From DATJLY01 sp963773665 (GTDB lineage Bacteria > Pseudomonadota > Alphaproteobacteria > ATCC43930 > CGMCC-115725): a stretch of 64,000 nucleotides of DNA. Location: positions 806,001-870,000 of the forward strand of contig CAVZBZ010000001.1 in assembly GCA_963773665.1 (NCBI GenBank). Direction: 5' to 3'. Below the pieces are notes generated by a model. The model ran no database searches. It had not been told where the DNA came from and saw nothing but the letters and a program-made list of their open reading frames with translations. The position numbers and the translations under genes were made by a program. This document shows, one piece after another, positions 24,469 to 34,511 of the stretch. Positions within the stretch are counted from its first letter, which is position 1. Every line of letters starts with the position of its first letter.

Positions 24469-27400
24469 CTAGTTTTCCGCCGCGACCGGGTGATCGAGGA
24501 TGGTGCGGATGCGCTCGGCGAGGTCGACCGAGCGGTACGGCTTGCGCAGCAGCTCGACATCCTCGGCTGGCCAGCCCTTCTCGACGAGCCTGGTCGTGTA
24601 GCCCGAGGTGAACAGCACGCGCAGGCCGGAGCGGCGGTCGAGCGCCTCGCGCGCGAGATCGACGCCATTGAGGCGTCCGGGCATGACAACGTCGGTGAAC
24701 AGGAGATCGACGGCGCCGATGTTCTCGAGCAGCTCGAGCGCGCGGTCTCCGCTCGAGGCTTCGAGCACGCGGTAGCCAAGCTCGCGCAGCACCGACGCGG
24801 CGAAATCGCGGACGCCGTGATCGTCCTCGACCACGAGCACCGTTTCGCTGCCGCGATTAGGATGCTCCCGCATCTGCGACACGAGGCCGCTATCTGCCGC
24901 GCCTTCGGTGCGCGGCAGATAAAGCCGCACGGTCGTGCCCTGTCCCTCCTTGCTGTCGATCCGCACGTGGCCCTGCGACTGGCTGATGAAGCCATAGACC
25001 TGGGCGAGACCGAGCCCGGTGCCCTTGCCGACTTCCTTGGTGGTGAAGAACGGTTCGAAGACGTGCGCCAGGACATGCTCGGACATGCCGCTGCCGGTGT
25101 CCCCGATCGCCAGCGTGGCATAGGAGCCGGGAGCGATCTGGGCGTCGCCGCGCACGACCTCGACATTTTCGGTCTCGAGCGAGATGGTGCCGCCGCCGTC
25201 AATCGCGTCCCTCGCATTGAGCACGAGATTGAGGAGCGCGGTTTCGAGCTGATTGGGATCGGCCATCGCCGACCAGATGTCGGGCGCGAGCGAGGTGCGG
25301 ATCTCGATCGTCTCGCCGACCGTCCGGTGCAGCAGATCGTCCATGCCGACGATGATCTGGTTCAAATCTACCGGCTGAGGGCGCAGCTGTTGGCGGCGTG
25401 AGAAGGTGAGCAGCTGTTGTGTCAGCTTCTCGGCCCGGCTTGCGGCGAGCGAAGCGGAAGTCACGAGACGCGACAGCCGCGGCTCGCCGGCGAGCTTGCT
25501 TTGCAAGAGCTCGAGATTGCCGGCAATCACGGTCAGCATGTTGTTGAAGTCGTGCGCGATGCCGCCGGTAAGCTGGCCCACCGCCTCCATCTTCTGCGCC
25601 TGGCGCAGCGCGTCCTCGATGCGCCTTCGTTCGGTCGTCTCGCGCAGGAAGCCGATGCCGCCGACGATCGCCTGGCCGCTGCTCATGAGCGGCGCGAAAT
25701 AGGCCTCGTAGAAGCCGTTGCGCCCGGTCGCGGGAAGCGCGTAGCGCTGATCGAAGAACGACGCCTCCTGTCCTTCGAGCGCGCCGCGCATCGCCATCTC
25801 GCACGCGGTTCCGGCGACGAACGGCAGGACCTCGAACGCCCTGCGCCCCAGCGCCAGGTCCGGCGCGATGCCGGTGATCGCCTCGATCCCCGGATTCCAC
25901 AGCGTGATGCGGAAAGCGCGGTCGAAGACGAGAATTCCCTCGGTCGTGCTCTTGATGAGGAAATCGGAGAATTCCTTCTCGCGGCGCAGCGCTTCCTCGG
26001 CAAGCTTGCTCGAGGTCACGTCGAGATGCATCGCGACGGCGCCCACGCCCGGCCGCGGCGCCATCGGCGCGATCATGAGCCGGTACCAGCGCTGCCGGCC
26101 GTCGCGCCGCCGGCACGCATAATCGCTGCTGAACTCGATCCGCCGCCCGGCGAGCACCGCCGCCACGCCCTGCGCCATCGGCTCCGCATAATCTGGAAGA
26201 CAGCCGCGCTCGAGGAAATCGAAGTAGCTGTCGCCGGCGCCGCTTCCCGGGACGCCGCAGGCATGCGCGAAATCCGCCCAGCTCCGGCTTACCGAGACGA
26301 TGCGCCCGTCGGCATCGATCAGCACGACATGGGCCGGCAGCGCGTCGAGCACCGCGGTCTGGCGCTCGGCAAGGCGGCGCAGCGCGCGCTCGCTGTTGCG
26401 CTGTGCCTCCTCCGCCGCGCGGCGCTCGGTGCGGTCGCGGATCACCGAAATCCAGTGCGAGGCCCCGCCGCTCGAGACGTCGATCGGGGTGAGGTCGATC
26501 TCGGCCCAGAAGGCGACGCCGTCCTTGCGGTGGAGATACATTTCGACGCGCAGCGCCTCGCGCCGGTCAACGGCAAGACGCATTCGCTCGAGCGTCGCGG
26601 GTTCGCTCCTGGGACCGCGCAACAGCGTTGGCAGCCGGCCGACGACCTCCTCGGCGGCATAGCCAGTGAGCGCCGTGAACGCGGGGTTGACATAGACGAC
26701 ACGCGGCAGCTCGCCGAGCCGCGCCGGCGCCTCGGCCACGACCACGGCGTCGCCCGTGTGCAAAACGACCGATTGCAGGAGGGCGATGCGCTCCTCGCTC
26801 TGCTTGCGCGCAAGGAGGTCGCGCACGCGGCTGGACAGCGCCTTCACGGTCTCGGCAAGCGTATCGATGTTGGGCGGCTCGCGGCGGAACAGGAAAGTGA
26901 GCGAATAGCGGCTGCCGTGACTGTCGCACGGCACCGAGAGCAGGCTGCGTATGCCATGCTCGCGCACCGCGCCGACCAGCGGGTAGCGCCGCGCGTCGAG
27001 CTTGGTCAGGTCGCGCAGGATCAAAGCTCGGCGATCGAAGATTGTATCGGCGACTAGGCTGCTTACGCGCGACACGGGCGTGCGAAGGAAATGCTCGTGC
27101 AGCGGCGCGAGATAAGCGGCATCGGGCGAGAGGTAGCTCGCCTCGACCTGGAGCATGCCGGAGCGCGGCGACATCCCGCGCGCGAACGCAACGTCCGCGC
27201 CGACGTGTCCCGCGACGAGCTTGAGGCAGATTCCCATGGCGGTCTTGAAATCGGGCGCCGCAAGCGCCGCCTGGGTGACGTCGTTTGCAAGCGCAAGGCG
27301 GGTCTCGGCGAGCGCGCGAGCCGAAAGCGCCTCGTCGAACCGGCGCCGGACATCGCGCCGCTCGATCTCGGCCGCGGCAAGGCGGGCGAGATGTTCGAGA

Positions 27401-27753
27401 CAGCTCGCCTCGGCCATGCCGATGTCGGGCCGCGGTGCAGGGTCAACGACCGCGAGAACGCCGAGCCGCGCGCCATCCGACGCAAGGATCGGCGCCCCGG
27501 CAAAGAACCGGACGCGCCCGGCCTTTACGTCGGGATCGCCGGCGAAAGCCGGGTCGGAAGCGGCATCCTGAATCAGGAAGACGCCATCGGCCGCGAGCGC
27601 GCGCGCCAAAAGCGCCGCCACCGCCGCGCTGTCTGCTTCCGTCAGGCGGACCCAGGCGGCCGGCGCCGCCAGGAGCCGGGCGGCGATCGCGGCGACCGCT
27701 TCGAAGTCCGCCGTGGCCGCGCGCTCGCCCCGCGTTGCCGGAACTTCGCTCAT
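24469..27753 (-). CDS. Multi-sensor hybrid histidine kinase (GAF-PAS-HisKA-HATPase-REC)
   Basis: 1094 residues, no membrane span. Order: two GAF-like domains (about 15-320), three PAS segments (about 330-450, 460-585, 600-715), dimerisation/phosphoacceptor helix with His at about 733 (GIAHDFNNMLTVIAGNLELL), ATPase domain with N box NLVLNARDAI, G1 DTGSGM and G2 GKGTGLGLAQVYG, and a C-terminal receiver (VLVVEDDHGVRD, acceptor Asp at about 1020 in LFTDVVMPG). No separate regulator is adjacent. It is transcribed divergently from the formyl-CoA cluster, 279 bases apart, making it a candidate but unproven controller. Start MSEVPATRG at 27753; an in-frame ATG four codons upstream is possible. Confidence 0.9.
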   Translation of the reverse strand: MSEVPATRGERAATADFEAVAAIAARLLAAPAAWVRLTEADSAAVAALLARALAADGVFLIQDAASDPAFAGDPDVKAGRVRFFAGAPILASDGARLGVLAVVDPAPRPDIGMAEASCLEHLARLAAAEIERRDVRRRFDEALSARALAETRLALANDVTQAALAAPDFKTAMGICLKLVAGHVGADVAFARGMSPRSGMLQVEASYLSPDAAYLAPLHEHFLRTPVSRVSSLVADTIFDRRALILRDLTKLDARRYPLVGAVREHGIRSLLSVPCDSHGSRYSLTFLFRREPPNIDTLAETVKALSSRVRDLLARKQSEERIALLQSVVLHTGDAVVVAEAPARLGELPRVVYVNPAFTALTGYAAEEVVGRLPTLLRGPRSEPATLERMRLAVDRREALRVEMYLHRKDGVAFWAEIDLTPIDVSSGGASHWISVIRDRTERRAAEEAQRNSERALRRLAERQTAVLDALPAHVVLIDADGRIVSVSRSWADFAHACGVPGSGAGDSYFDFLERGCLPDYAEPMAQGVAAVLAGRRIEFSSDYACRRRDGRQRWYRLMIAPMAPRPGVGAVAMHLDVTSSKLAEEALRREKEFSDFLIKSTTEGILVFDRAFRITLWNPGIEAITGIAPDLALGRRAFEVLPFVAGTACEMAMRGALEGQEASFFDQRYALPATGRNGFYEAYFAPLMSSGQAIVGGIGFLRETTERRRIEDALRQAQKMEAVGQLTGGIAHDFNNMLTVIAGNLELLQSKLAGEPRLSRLVTSASLAASRAEKLTQQLLTFSRRQQLRPQPVDLNQIIVGMDDLLHRTVGETIEIRTSLAPDIWSAMADPNQLETALLNLVLNARDAIDGGGTISLETENVEVVRGDAQIAPGSYATLAIGDTGSGMSEHVLAHVFEPFFTTKEVGKGTGLGLAQVYGFISQSQGHVRIDSKEGQGTTVRLYLPRTEGAADSGLVSQMREHPNRGSETVLVVEDDHGVRDFAASVLRELGYRVLEASSGDRALELLENIGAVDLLFTDVVMPGRLNGVDLAREALDRRSGLRVLFTSGYTTRLVEKGWPAEDVELLRKPYRSVDLAERIRTILDHPVAAEN

Positions 27754-27940
27754 AAATCCCCACACTCCGCGAAATGTCGCGGGTCAGCCGTAGCCGCAAG
27801 CTTAGGCACGATCAGAGGCGGCGCGGAAGCAATCCTTCGGGACGATAAGAGATGAACGTACTGCAATTGAGGAGAACTCCCGGCAACCCGGACCGCCCTG
27901 CGGTTGGGCGACCGGCCACCCGGCGCGGCGGGACAAACGT

Positions 27941-27969
27941 TTGACTTGGGTTTTTAGGGCCGATACATC
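27941..27969 (+). promoter_or_regulatory. Candidate promoter of the formyl-CoA/formate cluster
   Basis: TTGACT at 27941-27946, 17-base spacer, TACATC at 27964-27969, 64 bases before the GTG start of the lyase gene. The -35 box is close to consensus, the -10 box weak. Downstream, GAGGGAC (27979-27985) pairs with GTCCCTC (28004-28010) to give a hairpin in the leader, followed by AGGCGGAGG as ribosome binding site before the GTG. Confidence 0.4.
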
Positions 27970-28032
27970 GGACCGGGAGAGGGACGACCGACGCGGCCGA
28001 AAGGTCCCTCCACCCAAGGCGGAGGCAATAAA

Positions 28033-29787
28033 GTGGCAGAGGCAGCGACCGCAAAGCGCGAAACGACGACCGCCGAGGACACGCTCAGGCAGAAGTCGCG
28101 CGACCCCAACGTCGTCTCCGGCGGCCATCTGGTCGCAAAGGCCCTCAAGAACGAGGGCGTCGACACGATCTTCACGCTCTGCGGTGGGCACATCATCGAT
28201 ATTTACGACGGCTGCGTCGATGAGGGCATTCGCATCATCGACGTCCGCCACGAGCAGGTCGCGGCGCACGCGGCCGACGGTTACGCCCGCCAGACCGGCA
28301 GGCTCGGCTGCGTCGTGACCACGGCGGGCCCGGGCTGCATGAACGCGATGACCGGGATCGCCACCGCGTTCCGCTCCGAAAGCCCGGTCCTGCATATCGG
28401 CGGCCAGGGCGCCCTGAGCCAGCACATGATGGGCTCGCTGCAGGACCTGCCGCATGTCGACATCATGCGGCCCATCACCAAGTTCTCGGCCGGCGTGCGC
28501 TCGACCGAGCGGATCGCCGACATGATCTCGATGGCGGCGCGCGAGGCCTTTGCCGGCGCGCCGGGCCCCTGCTATCTCGAGATCCCGCGCGACATCCTCG
28601 ACCGCGAAATCGACATAGCGAAGGCGGTCATCCCGCAGCCGGGCCATTATCGCGCCTCGACGCGCTCGATCGGCGATCCGGCCGACATCGAAAAGCTCGC
28701 CGACATTCTCGTTAAATCGGAGCGGCCGGCGATCCTGCTGGGGAGCCAGGTGTGGAGCGCGCGCGGGCACGAGGCGGCACTCGCCTGCGTGCGCGCGCTC
28801 GACATGCCGGCCTATTTCAATGGCGCCGCGCGCGGCCTCCTGCCGCCGGGCGACCCCAACCATTTCGACCGCACGCGCTCTCTGGCCTTCGACAAGGCCG
28901 ACGTCATCGTGATCGTCGGCACGCCGTTCGATTTCCGCATGGGCTATGGCCGCCGCCTCGGGCGCAATGCGAAGGTCGTGCAGATCGATCTCGATTACCG
29001 CACGGTCGGCAAGAACCGCGACGTGGCGATCGGGCTGGTCGGCGATCCGGGCGCCATCCTGGGCGCGGTGCGCGACGCCGCCACCGGCCGCCTCGACAAG
29101 GGCGGGCAGGCGAAGCGCCGCGAATGGATGGACGAGCTGCGCCAGGCCGAGGAGACCGCGACCCAGAAGCTGATGCCGCTTTTCCGGTCCGACAGCCGCC
29201 CGATCCATCCCTATCGCGTCGCCTGGGAGCTCAACGAATTCCTCACCGAGGATACGATCTATATCGGCGACGGCGGCGATGTTGTGACCATTTCGGCGCA
29301 AGCGGTGCGGCCGCGCCGGCCGGGCCATTGGATGGACCCCGGCGCGCTCGGCAGCCTCGGCATCGGCACCGGCTTCGCGATGGCGGCCAAGCTCGCCCAT
29401 CCGAAGAAGGAGGTGCTGTGCTACTACGGCGACGGCTCGTTCGGCATGACCGCCTTCGACATGGAGACGGCGAACCGGTTCGACGCGCCCTACATCGCCG
29501 TGATCGGCAACAATTCCGCGATGAACCAGATCCGTTATGGCCAGCTCGCCAAGTACGGCGAGCAGCGCGGCAATGTCGGCAATCTCCTGGGCGACGTGCC
29601 GTTCGGCAAGTTCGCCGAGATGCTGGGCGGCTATGGCGAGGAGGTGCGCGATCCGCACGAGATCGGGCATGCGCTGCGCCGCGCCCGCGAGCAGGTCGCC
29701 AAGAGCGGCAAATCGGCCGTCATCAACATCTGGGTCGATCCCCGTGAATATGCGCCGGGCACCAAGGCGCAAACCATGTACAAGTGA
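28033..29787 (+). CDS. ThDP-dependent lyase, 2-hydroxyacyl-CoA lyase/oxalyl-CoA decarboxylase family
   Basis: 584 residues, GTG start with a strong Shine-Dalgarno. Three ThDP-enzyme domains: Pyr domain with the catalytic Glu in DVRHEQVAAHAADGYA, a central Rossmann-like domain (RPAILLGSQVW; ADVIVIVGTPFDFRM), and the PP domain with GDGSFGMTAFDMETANRF ending in NN. In the region where classical Oxc has a Tyr-Glu pair that recognises oxalyl-CoA, this protein reads MGSLQDLPHVD followed by TKFSA, which is nearer to 2-hydroxyacyl-CoA lyase. Product in either case is formyl-CoA, which suits the adjacent formyl-CoA transferase and formate dehydrogenase. Automatic pipelines may call it acetolactate synthase; context argues against that. 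Confidence 0.8.
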   Translation: MAEAATAKRETTTAEDTLRQKSRDPNVVSGGHLVAKALKNEGVDTIFTLCGGHIIDIYDGCVDEGIRIIDVRHEQVAAHAADGYARQTGRLGCVVTTAGPGCMNAMTGIATAFRSESPVLHIGGQGALSQHMMGSLQDLPHVDIMRPITKFSAGVRSTERIADMISMAAREAFAGAPGPCYLEIPRDILDREIDIAKAVIPQPGHYRASTRSIGDPADIEKLADILVKSERPAILLGSQVWSARGHEAALACVRALDMPAYFNGAARGLLPPGDPNHFDRTRSLAFDKADVIVIVGTPFDFRMGYGRRLGRNAKVVQIDLDYRTVGKNRDVAIGLVGDPGAILGAVRDAATGRLDKGGQAKRREWMDELRQAEETATQKLMPLFRSDSRPIHPYRVAWELNEFLTEDTIYIGDGGDVVTISAQAVRPRRPGHWMDPGALGSLGIGTGFAMAAKLAHPKKEVLCYYGDGSFGMTAFDMETANRFDAPYIAVIGNNSAMNQIRYGQLAKYGEQRGNVGNLLGDVPFGKFAEMLGGYGEEVRDPHEIGHALRRAREQVAKSGKSAVINIWVDPREYAPGTKAQTMYK

Positions 29788-29798
29788 GAGGAAAGGAA

Positions 29799-31076
29799 AT
29801 GTCCAAGGCCCTCGATGGGGTCCGGATCCTCGATTTCACCCACGTTCAGTCGGGTCCGACCTGCACCCAGCTCCTGGCCTGGCTCGGCGCCGACTGCATC
29901 AAGGTCGAGCGGCCCGGCGTCGGCGACATCACGCGCGGCCAGCTGCGCGACGTTCCGAACGTCGACAGCCTCTATTTCACCATGCTGAACCACAACAAGC
30001 GCTCGATCACATTGGACGCCAAGAACCCCAAGGGCAAGGAGGTGCTCGAGGCGCTGGTCAAGAGCTGCGACGTGCTCGTCGAGAATTTCGGGCCGGGCGT
30101 CTTGGATCGCATGGGGCTTACCTGGGAGCATATCCAGGAACTGAACCCGCGCATGATCTACGCCTCGGTCAAGGGCTTCGGCCCCGGCCCCTACGAGGAC
30201 TGCAAGGTCTATGAGAACGTGGCGCAATGCACCGGCGGTGCGGCATCGACGACGGGCTTCCGCGAGGGTCCGCCGCTCGTCACCGGCGCGCAGATCGGCG
30301 ACAGCGGCACCGGCCTGCATCTGGCGCTCGGCATCGTCGCCGCGCTCTATCAGCGCAACACGTCCGGCCGCGGGCAGCGCGTGCTGGCGGCGATGCAGGA
30401 CGGCGTGCTCAATCTCTGCCGCGTCAAGCTCAGGGATCAGCAGCGCTTGCAGCACGGGCCGTTGAAGGAATACAGCCAGCACGGCGAGGGCGTCGCATTC
30501 GGCAAGGCCGTGCCGCGCGCCGGCAACGATTCGGGCGGCGGCCAGCCGGGCTGGATCCTGAAATGCAAGGGCTGGGAGACCGATCCCAACTCCTATATCT
30601 ATTTCATCACACAGGCGCCGGTCTGGGCCGCGATCTGCAAGGTGATCGGCCAGGAGGACTGGATCGCCCATCCCGATTACGCGACGCCCGATGCGCGCCT
30701 GCCGCGCCTCAAGGCGATCTTCGCGCGGATCGAAGAGTGGACCATGACCAAGACCAAGTTCGAGGCCATGGACATCCTCAACAAATACGACATTCCGTGC
30801 GGGCCGATCCTGTCGATGAAGGAGATTCTCGAGGAGAAGAGCCTGCGCGACACCGGCACGATCGTCGAGGTCGATCATCCGAAGCGCGGCAAGTATCTGT
30901 CCGTGGGGCTTCCGGTGAAGCTCAGCGACAGCCCCGCCGACGTCAAGCGCTCGCCGCTCTTGGGCGAGCACAATGACGAGATCCTGCGCGACGTCCTGCG
31001 TTTCGATGCGAAGAAGATCGAGGAGATAAAGGCGTCGGGCGCGCTCGGCGGTTCGAAGCCGATGGCGGCGGAATAA
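29799..31076 (+). CDS. frc: Formyl-CoA:oxalate CoA-transferase-like (class III)
   Basis: 425 residues, aligning without gaps over the first 170 residues with Oxalobacter Frc as I recall it. Gln17, the catalytic Asp169 (GDSGTG), and the Gly-rich loop GGGQPGWILKCKGWETD are present, as is AMQDGVLNLCRVKLRDQQRL. It moves CoA from formyl-CoA to a carboxylate, releasing formate. One notable change: the active-site Trp48 of the Oxalobacter enzyme is Gln here (DITRGQL). Start at 29799 has GAGGAAAGGA just upstream; 11 bases after the lyase stop. Confidence 0.88.
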   Translation: MSKALDGVRILDFTHVQSGPTCTQLLAWLGADCIKVERPGVGDITRGQLRDVPNVDSLYFTMLNHNKRSITLDAKNPKGKEVLEALVKSCDVLVENFGPGVLDRMGLTWEHIQELNPRMIYASVKGFGPGPYEDCKVYENVAQCTGGAASTTGFREGPPLVTGAQIGDSGTGLHLALGIVAALYQRNTSGRGQRVLAAMQDGVLNLCRVKLRDQQRLQHGPLKEYSQHGEGVAFGKAVPRAGNDSGGGQPGWILKCKGWETDPNSYIYFITQAPVWAAICKVIGQEDWIAHPDYATPDARLPRLKAIFARIEEWTMTKTKFEAMDILNKYDIPCGPILSMKEILEEKSLRDTGTIVEVDHPKRGKYLSVGLPVKLSDSPADVKRSPLLGEHNDEILRDVLRFDAKKIEEIKASGALGGSKPMAAE

Positions 31077-31085
31077 ACGGCAACA

Positions 31086-31150
31086 GAAAACCCGCCCTCC
31101 CGCTCGTGCGGGTCCCTCCCTCTCCCGTGAGCGGGGATGGGTCGGGCGGG
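31086..31150. repeat. GC-rich inverted repeat between frc and the CoA-synthetase gene
   Basis: Outer arms CCCGCCC (31091-31097) and GGGCGGG (31144-31150) enclose a tight hairpin CCCGC-TCGT-GCGGG (31099-31112) and a third imperfect one. No T run follows, so it is not a standard terminator. It may process or attenuate the message within the operon, or be a dispersed intergenic repeat; a compositionally similar block lies at 50854-50940. Confidence 0.5.
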
Positions 31151-31173
31151 ACCATTCGAGGGGAAGTTCCAGA

Positions 31174-33303
31174 ATGCCCAATGACAAGGCGGCGGTGCGC
31201 AAGGTCCTTGCGGAAGCAAAGCGCGCCGGCCGGACCACGCTCACCGCACCGGAGGGAAAGCTCGTGTGCGACGCCTACGGCATTCCGGTGCCGAAAGAGG
31301 GCGTGGCGCGGACTGCGGCGGAAGCGGCCAAGCTTGCGCGCCGCATCGGCTTTCCCGTGGCGCTGAAGATCGTGTCGCCGGACATCCTGCACAAGACCGA
31401 GGCGGGCGGCGTGCTCGTCGGACTGGGCTCGGCCGGCGAAGTGACGAAGGGGTTCGCCGCGATCACCGCCAACGCGAAAAAATACAACCGCAAGGCCCGG
31501 ATCGACGGCATCCAGGTGCAGCAGATGGCGGGCGGGCGCGAGGTGATCGTGGGCGCCGTCACCGATCCGAGCTTCGGCAAGGTCGTGGCCTTCGGCCTCG
31601 GCGGCGTGCTCGTCGAGGTGACGAAGGACGTGACGTTCCGCCTCGCGCCGACGAGCCGGGCCGACGCCCTCTCGATGCTCGATTCGATTGCCGCCGCCGC
31701 GGTGCTGAAGGGCGTGCGCGGCGGCGCCGGGATCGACCGGCGCGCGCTGGCCGAGCTGATCCAGTCGGTATCGAAGCTCGTCTCGGATTTTCCCGAGATC
31801 GCCGAGATGGATTTGAATCCGGTCTTCGCCACGGCGAAGGGGGCGGTTGCGGCCGACGTGCGCATCGTGCTCGAGAGCGCACCCGCCGAGCGGCCGCCGC
31901 GCCTTGGCCGCGACGAAATCCTGGCGTCGATGCGCCGCATCATGCGGCCCAATGCGGTCGCCGTGATCGGCGCCTCGAGCGAGGACGGCAAGATCGGCAA
32001 TTCGGTGATGAAGAACCTCATCAACGGCGGCTATGCCGGCACGATCTATCCGATCCATCCGAGCGCCACCGAAATTCTCGGCCGGCGCGCCTACAGAAGC
32101 GTCAAGGACGTGCCCGGCGTGATCGACGTGGCGGTGTTCGCCATCCCGGCGAAATTCGTGGCCGGCGTGCTGCGCGAGGTCGGCGAGAAGAAGATTCCGG
32201 GCGCGGTGCTGATCCCCTCGGGCTTCGCCGAGACCGGCAATGTCGAAGGCCAGCGCGAGATCGTCGAGATCGGCCGCCAGTATGGCACCCGGCTGATGGG
32301 TCCCAACATCTACGGCTACTACTACACGCCGCATAATCTGTGCGCGACCTTCTGCACGCCGTACGACTACAAGGGCCATGCCGCGCTGTCGTCGCAATCG
32401 GGCGGGATCGGCATGGCCATCATCGGCTTTTCGCGCTCGGCCAAGATGGGCGTGTCGGCGATCGTCGGCCTCGGCAACAAGGCCGATCTCGACGAGGACG
32501 ATCTCCTGACCTTCTTCGAGGAGGACGACGCGACGCACGTCATCGCCATGCATTGCGAGGATCTGAAGGACGGGCGCGCCTTTGCCGAGGTGGCAAGTCG
32601 CGTCTCGAAGAAGAAGCCGGTCATCGTGCTGAAGGCCGGGCGGACGGAGCTTGGCGCCCGGGCCGCGATGTCGCACACCGCGGCGCTTGCCGGCAACGAC
32701 AAGATCTATGACGACATTCTGCGCCAGTCGGGCGTCATCCGCGCGCCGGGGCTGCGCGACATGCTCGACTATGCAAGAGGGCTGCAGAAGCTGCCGACCC
32801 CCAAGGGCGAGAATGTCGTCATCATCACCGGCGCGGGCGGCTCGGGCGTGCTTCTGTCGGACGCGGTTTCGATGAACGGCATCAACCTGATGCGCATGCC
32901 GCCGGACCTCGACCAGGCCTTCCGGAAATTCATCCCGCCGTTCGGCGCCGCCGGCAATCCCGTCGACATCACCGGCGGCGAACCGCCGACGACGTACAAG
33001 AACACCATCCGCCTCGGCCTCGAGGACCCGCGCATCCATTCGCTGATCCTCGGCTATTGGCACACCATCATCACGCCGCCGATGGTGTTCGCGCATCTTG
33101 TCGTCGAGGTGGTCGAAGAGATGAAGGCGAAGGGCATCGAAAAGCCGATCGTCGCCTCGCTCGCCGGCGACGTTCAGGTCGAAGAGGCGGCGGAACACCT
33201 TTACGACCACGGCATTCCGGCCTATGCCTACTCGACCGAGATACCGGTCGCCGTGCTCGCCGCGAAATACCGCTGGGCGCGCGGCGCGGGATTGATCAAA
33301 TGA
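31174..33303 (+). CDS. ADP-forming acyl-CoA synthetase (acetate-CoA ligase family)
   Basis: 709 residues. Domain order is ATP-grasp (about 10-235, MAGGREVIVGAVTDPSFG and MDLNPVFA), CoA-binding Rossmann domain (about 245-340, VAVIGASSEDGKIGNSVMKNLI), then the ligase domain with the phosphohistidine loop MSHTAALAG. It couples acyl-CoA formation to ATP cleavage through phosphohistidine. Substrate is unknown; next to frc it could prime the pathway by activating oxalate, glycolate or another short acid. Ten bases separate it from sucC. Unlike Pat-type relatives, no acetyltransferase domain is present. Confidence 0.88.
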   Translation: MPNDKAAVRKVLAEAKRAGRTTLTAPEGKLVCDAYGIPVPKEGVARTAAEAAKLARRIGFPVALKIVSPDILHKTEAGGVLVGLGSAGEVTKGFAAITANAKKYNRKARIDGIQVQQMAGGREVIVGAVTDPSFGKVVAFGLGGVLVEVTKDVTFRLAPTSRADALSMLDSIAAAAVLKGVRGGAGIDRRALAELIQSVSKLVSDFPEIAEMDLNPVFATAKGAVAADVRIVLESAPAERPPRLGRDEILASMRRIMRPNAVAVIGASSEDGKIGNSVMKNLINGGYAGTIYPIHPSATEILGRRAYRSVKDVPGVIDVAVFAIPAKFVAGVLREVGEKKIPGAVLIPSGFAETGNVEGQREIVEIGRQYGTRLMGPNIYGYYYTPHNLCATFCTPYDYKGHAALSSQSGGIGMAIIGFSRSAKMGVSAIVGLGNKADLDEDDLLTFFEEDDATHVIAMHCEDLKDGRAFAEVASRVSKKKPVIVLKAGRTELGARAAMSHTAALAGNDKIYDDILRQSGVIRAPGLRDMLDYARGLQKLPTPKGENVVIITGAGGSGVLLSDAVSMNGINLMRMPPDLDQAFRKFIPPFGAAGNPVDITGGEPPTTYKNTIRLGLEDPRIHSLILGYWHTIITPPMVFAHLVVEVVEEMKAKGIEKPIVASLAGDVQVEEAAEHLYDHGIPAYAYSTEIPVAVLAAKYRWARGAGLIK

Positions 33304-33313
33304 CGGCACCCCG

Positions 33314-34511
33314 ATGAACATTCACGAATACCAGGCGAAAACCCTGTTGCAGAAATTCGGCGTCGCGGTGCCGAAGGGCGGCGTCGCCTATACGCCGCAG
33401 GAGGCCGAGAAAGTCGCCGCATCGCTGGCCGGCCCGGTCTACGTGGTGAAGGCGCAGATTCACGCCGGCGGCCGCGGCGCCGGACGCTTCAAGGACGATT
33501 CCGGCGGCAAGGGCGGCGTGCGGCTCGTCAAGTCGCCGCCGGAAGCGGCCGCCGAAGCCGCCAGGATGCTGGGCCACGTGCTCGTCACCAAGCAGACCGG
33601 GCCCAGGGGCCGCGAGGTGAAGCGCGTCTATATCGAGGAAGGCTGCGACATCAAGCGCGAACTCTATGTCGGCGTGCTGATCGACCGGCGCTCGGGCCGC
33701 GTCACCGCGATGGCATCGTCCGAGGGCGGCATGGACATCGAGGAGGTGGCGGCCAAGCACCCGGAGAAGATCCTGCGCCTTGCGATCGATCCCGCGACCG
33801 GCATGCAGGGATTCCACGCCCGCCGTCTCGCCTTCGGGCTCGGTCTCGAAGGCAAGCAGATCCAGAGCGCGCAAAAATTCATGCTCGGCATGTACGAGGC
33901 GTTCATCGCGCTCGATGCGTCGGTCGTCGAGATCAATCCGCTGGTCGTCACCGGCGCGGGCGATGTGATGGCGCTCGACGCGAAAATCAATTTCGACGAC
34001 AACGCGCTCTTCCGCCACAAGGACATCGAGGAACTGCGCGACGCAGGCCGAGGAGGACCCGACCGAGCTCGAGGCGGCGAAGCATTCGCTCAACTACGTG
34101 AAGCTCGACGGCAATATCGGCTGCATGGTGAATGGCGCCGGGCTCGCCATGGCGACCATGGACATCATCAAGCTTTATGGCGGCGAGCCCGCCAATTTCC
34201 TCGATGTCGGCGGCGGCGCCACGAGGGAGCGCGTCAGCACCGCCTTCAAGCTCATCCTGTCGGACCCGCACGTCGAGGGGATTCTGGTCAACATCTTCGG
34301 CGGCATCATGCGCTGCGACGTGATCGCCGAGGGCATCGTCGCCGCGGCGCGCGAGGTGAGCCTGCAGGTGCCGCTGGTCGTCCGGCTCGAAGGGACGAAT
34401 GTCCGGCTCGGCAAGAAGATCCTCGGCGAATCGGGCCTCGCCATCCTGTCCGCCGACAATCTCGCCGACGCCGCCGAAAAGGTGGTGAAGGCGGTGCGGG
34501 AGGCGGCCTGA
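33314..34511 (+). CDS. sucC: Succinate/malate-CoA ligase, beta subunit (one frame break)
   Basis: 399 codons after removing one extra base near 34043, where ELRDA must continue as AEEDPTELEAAKHSLNYV. ATP-grasp domain (MNIHEYQAKTLL, VVKAQIHAGGRG) and C-terminal CoA-ligase domain (GCMVNGAGLAMATMDIIKLYGG, NIFGGIMRCD) are complete. It forms an ADP-dependent ligase with the next gene. Sequence looks like ordinary SucC, but its location inside this cluster leaves room for a malate, oxalate or other short-chain acid substrate. Stop and sucD start overlap (TGATG). Confidence 0.88.

Noticed and set aside
28033..29787. Calling the ThDP enzyme acetolactate synthase
   Set aside because: It has the fold, but no small regulatory subunit or ilv gene is nearby, and the neighbours all handle formyl-CoA or formate.
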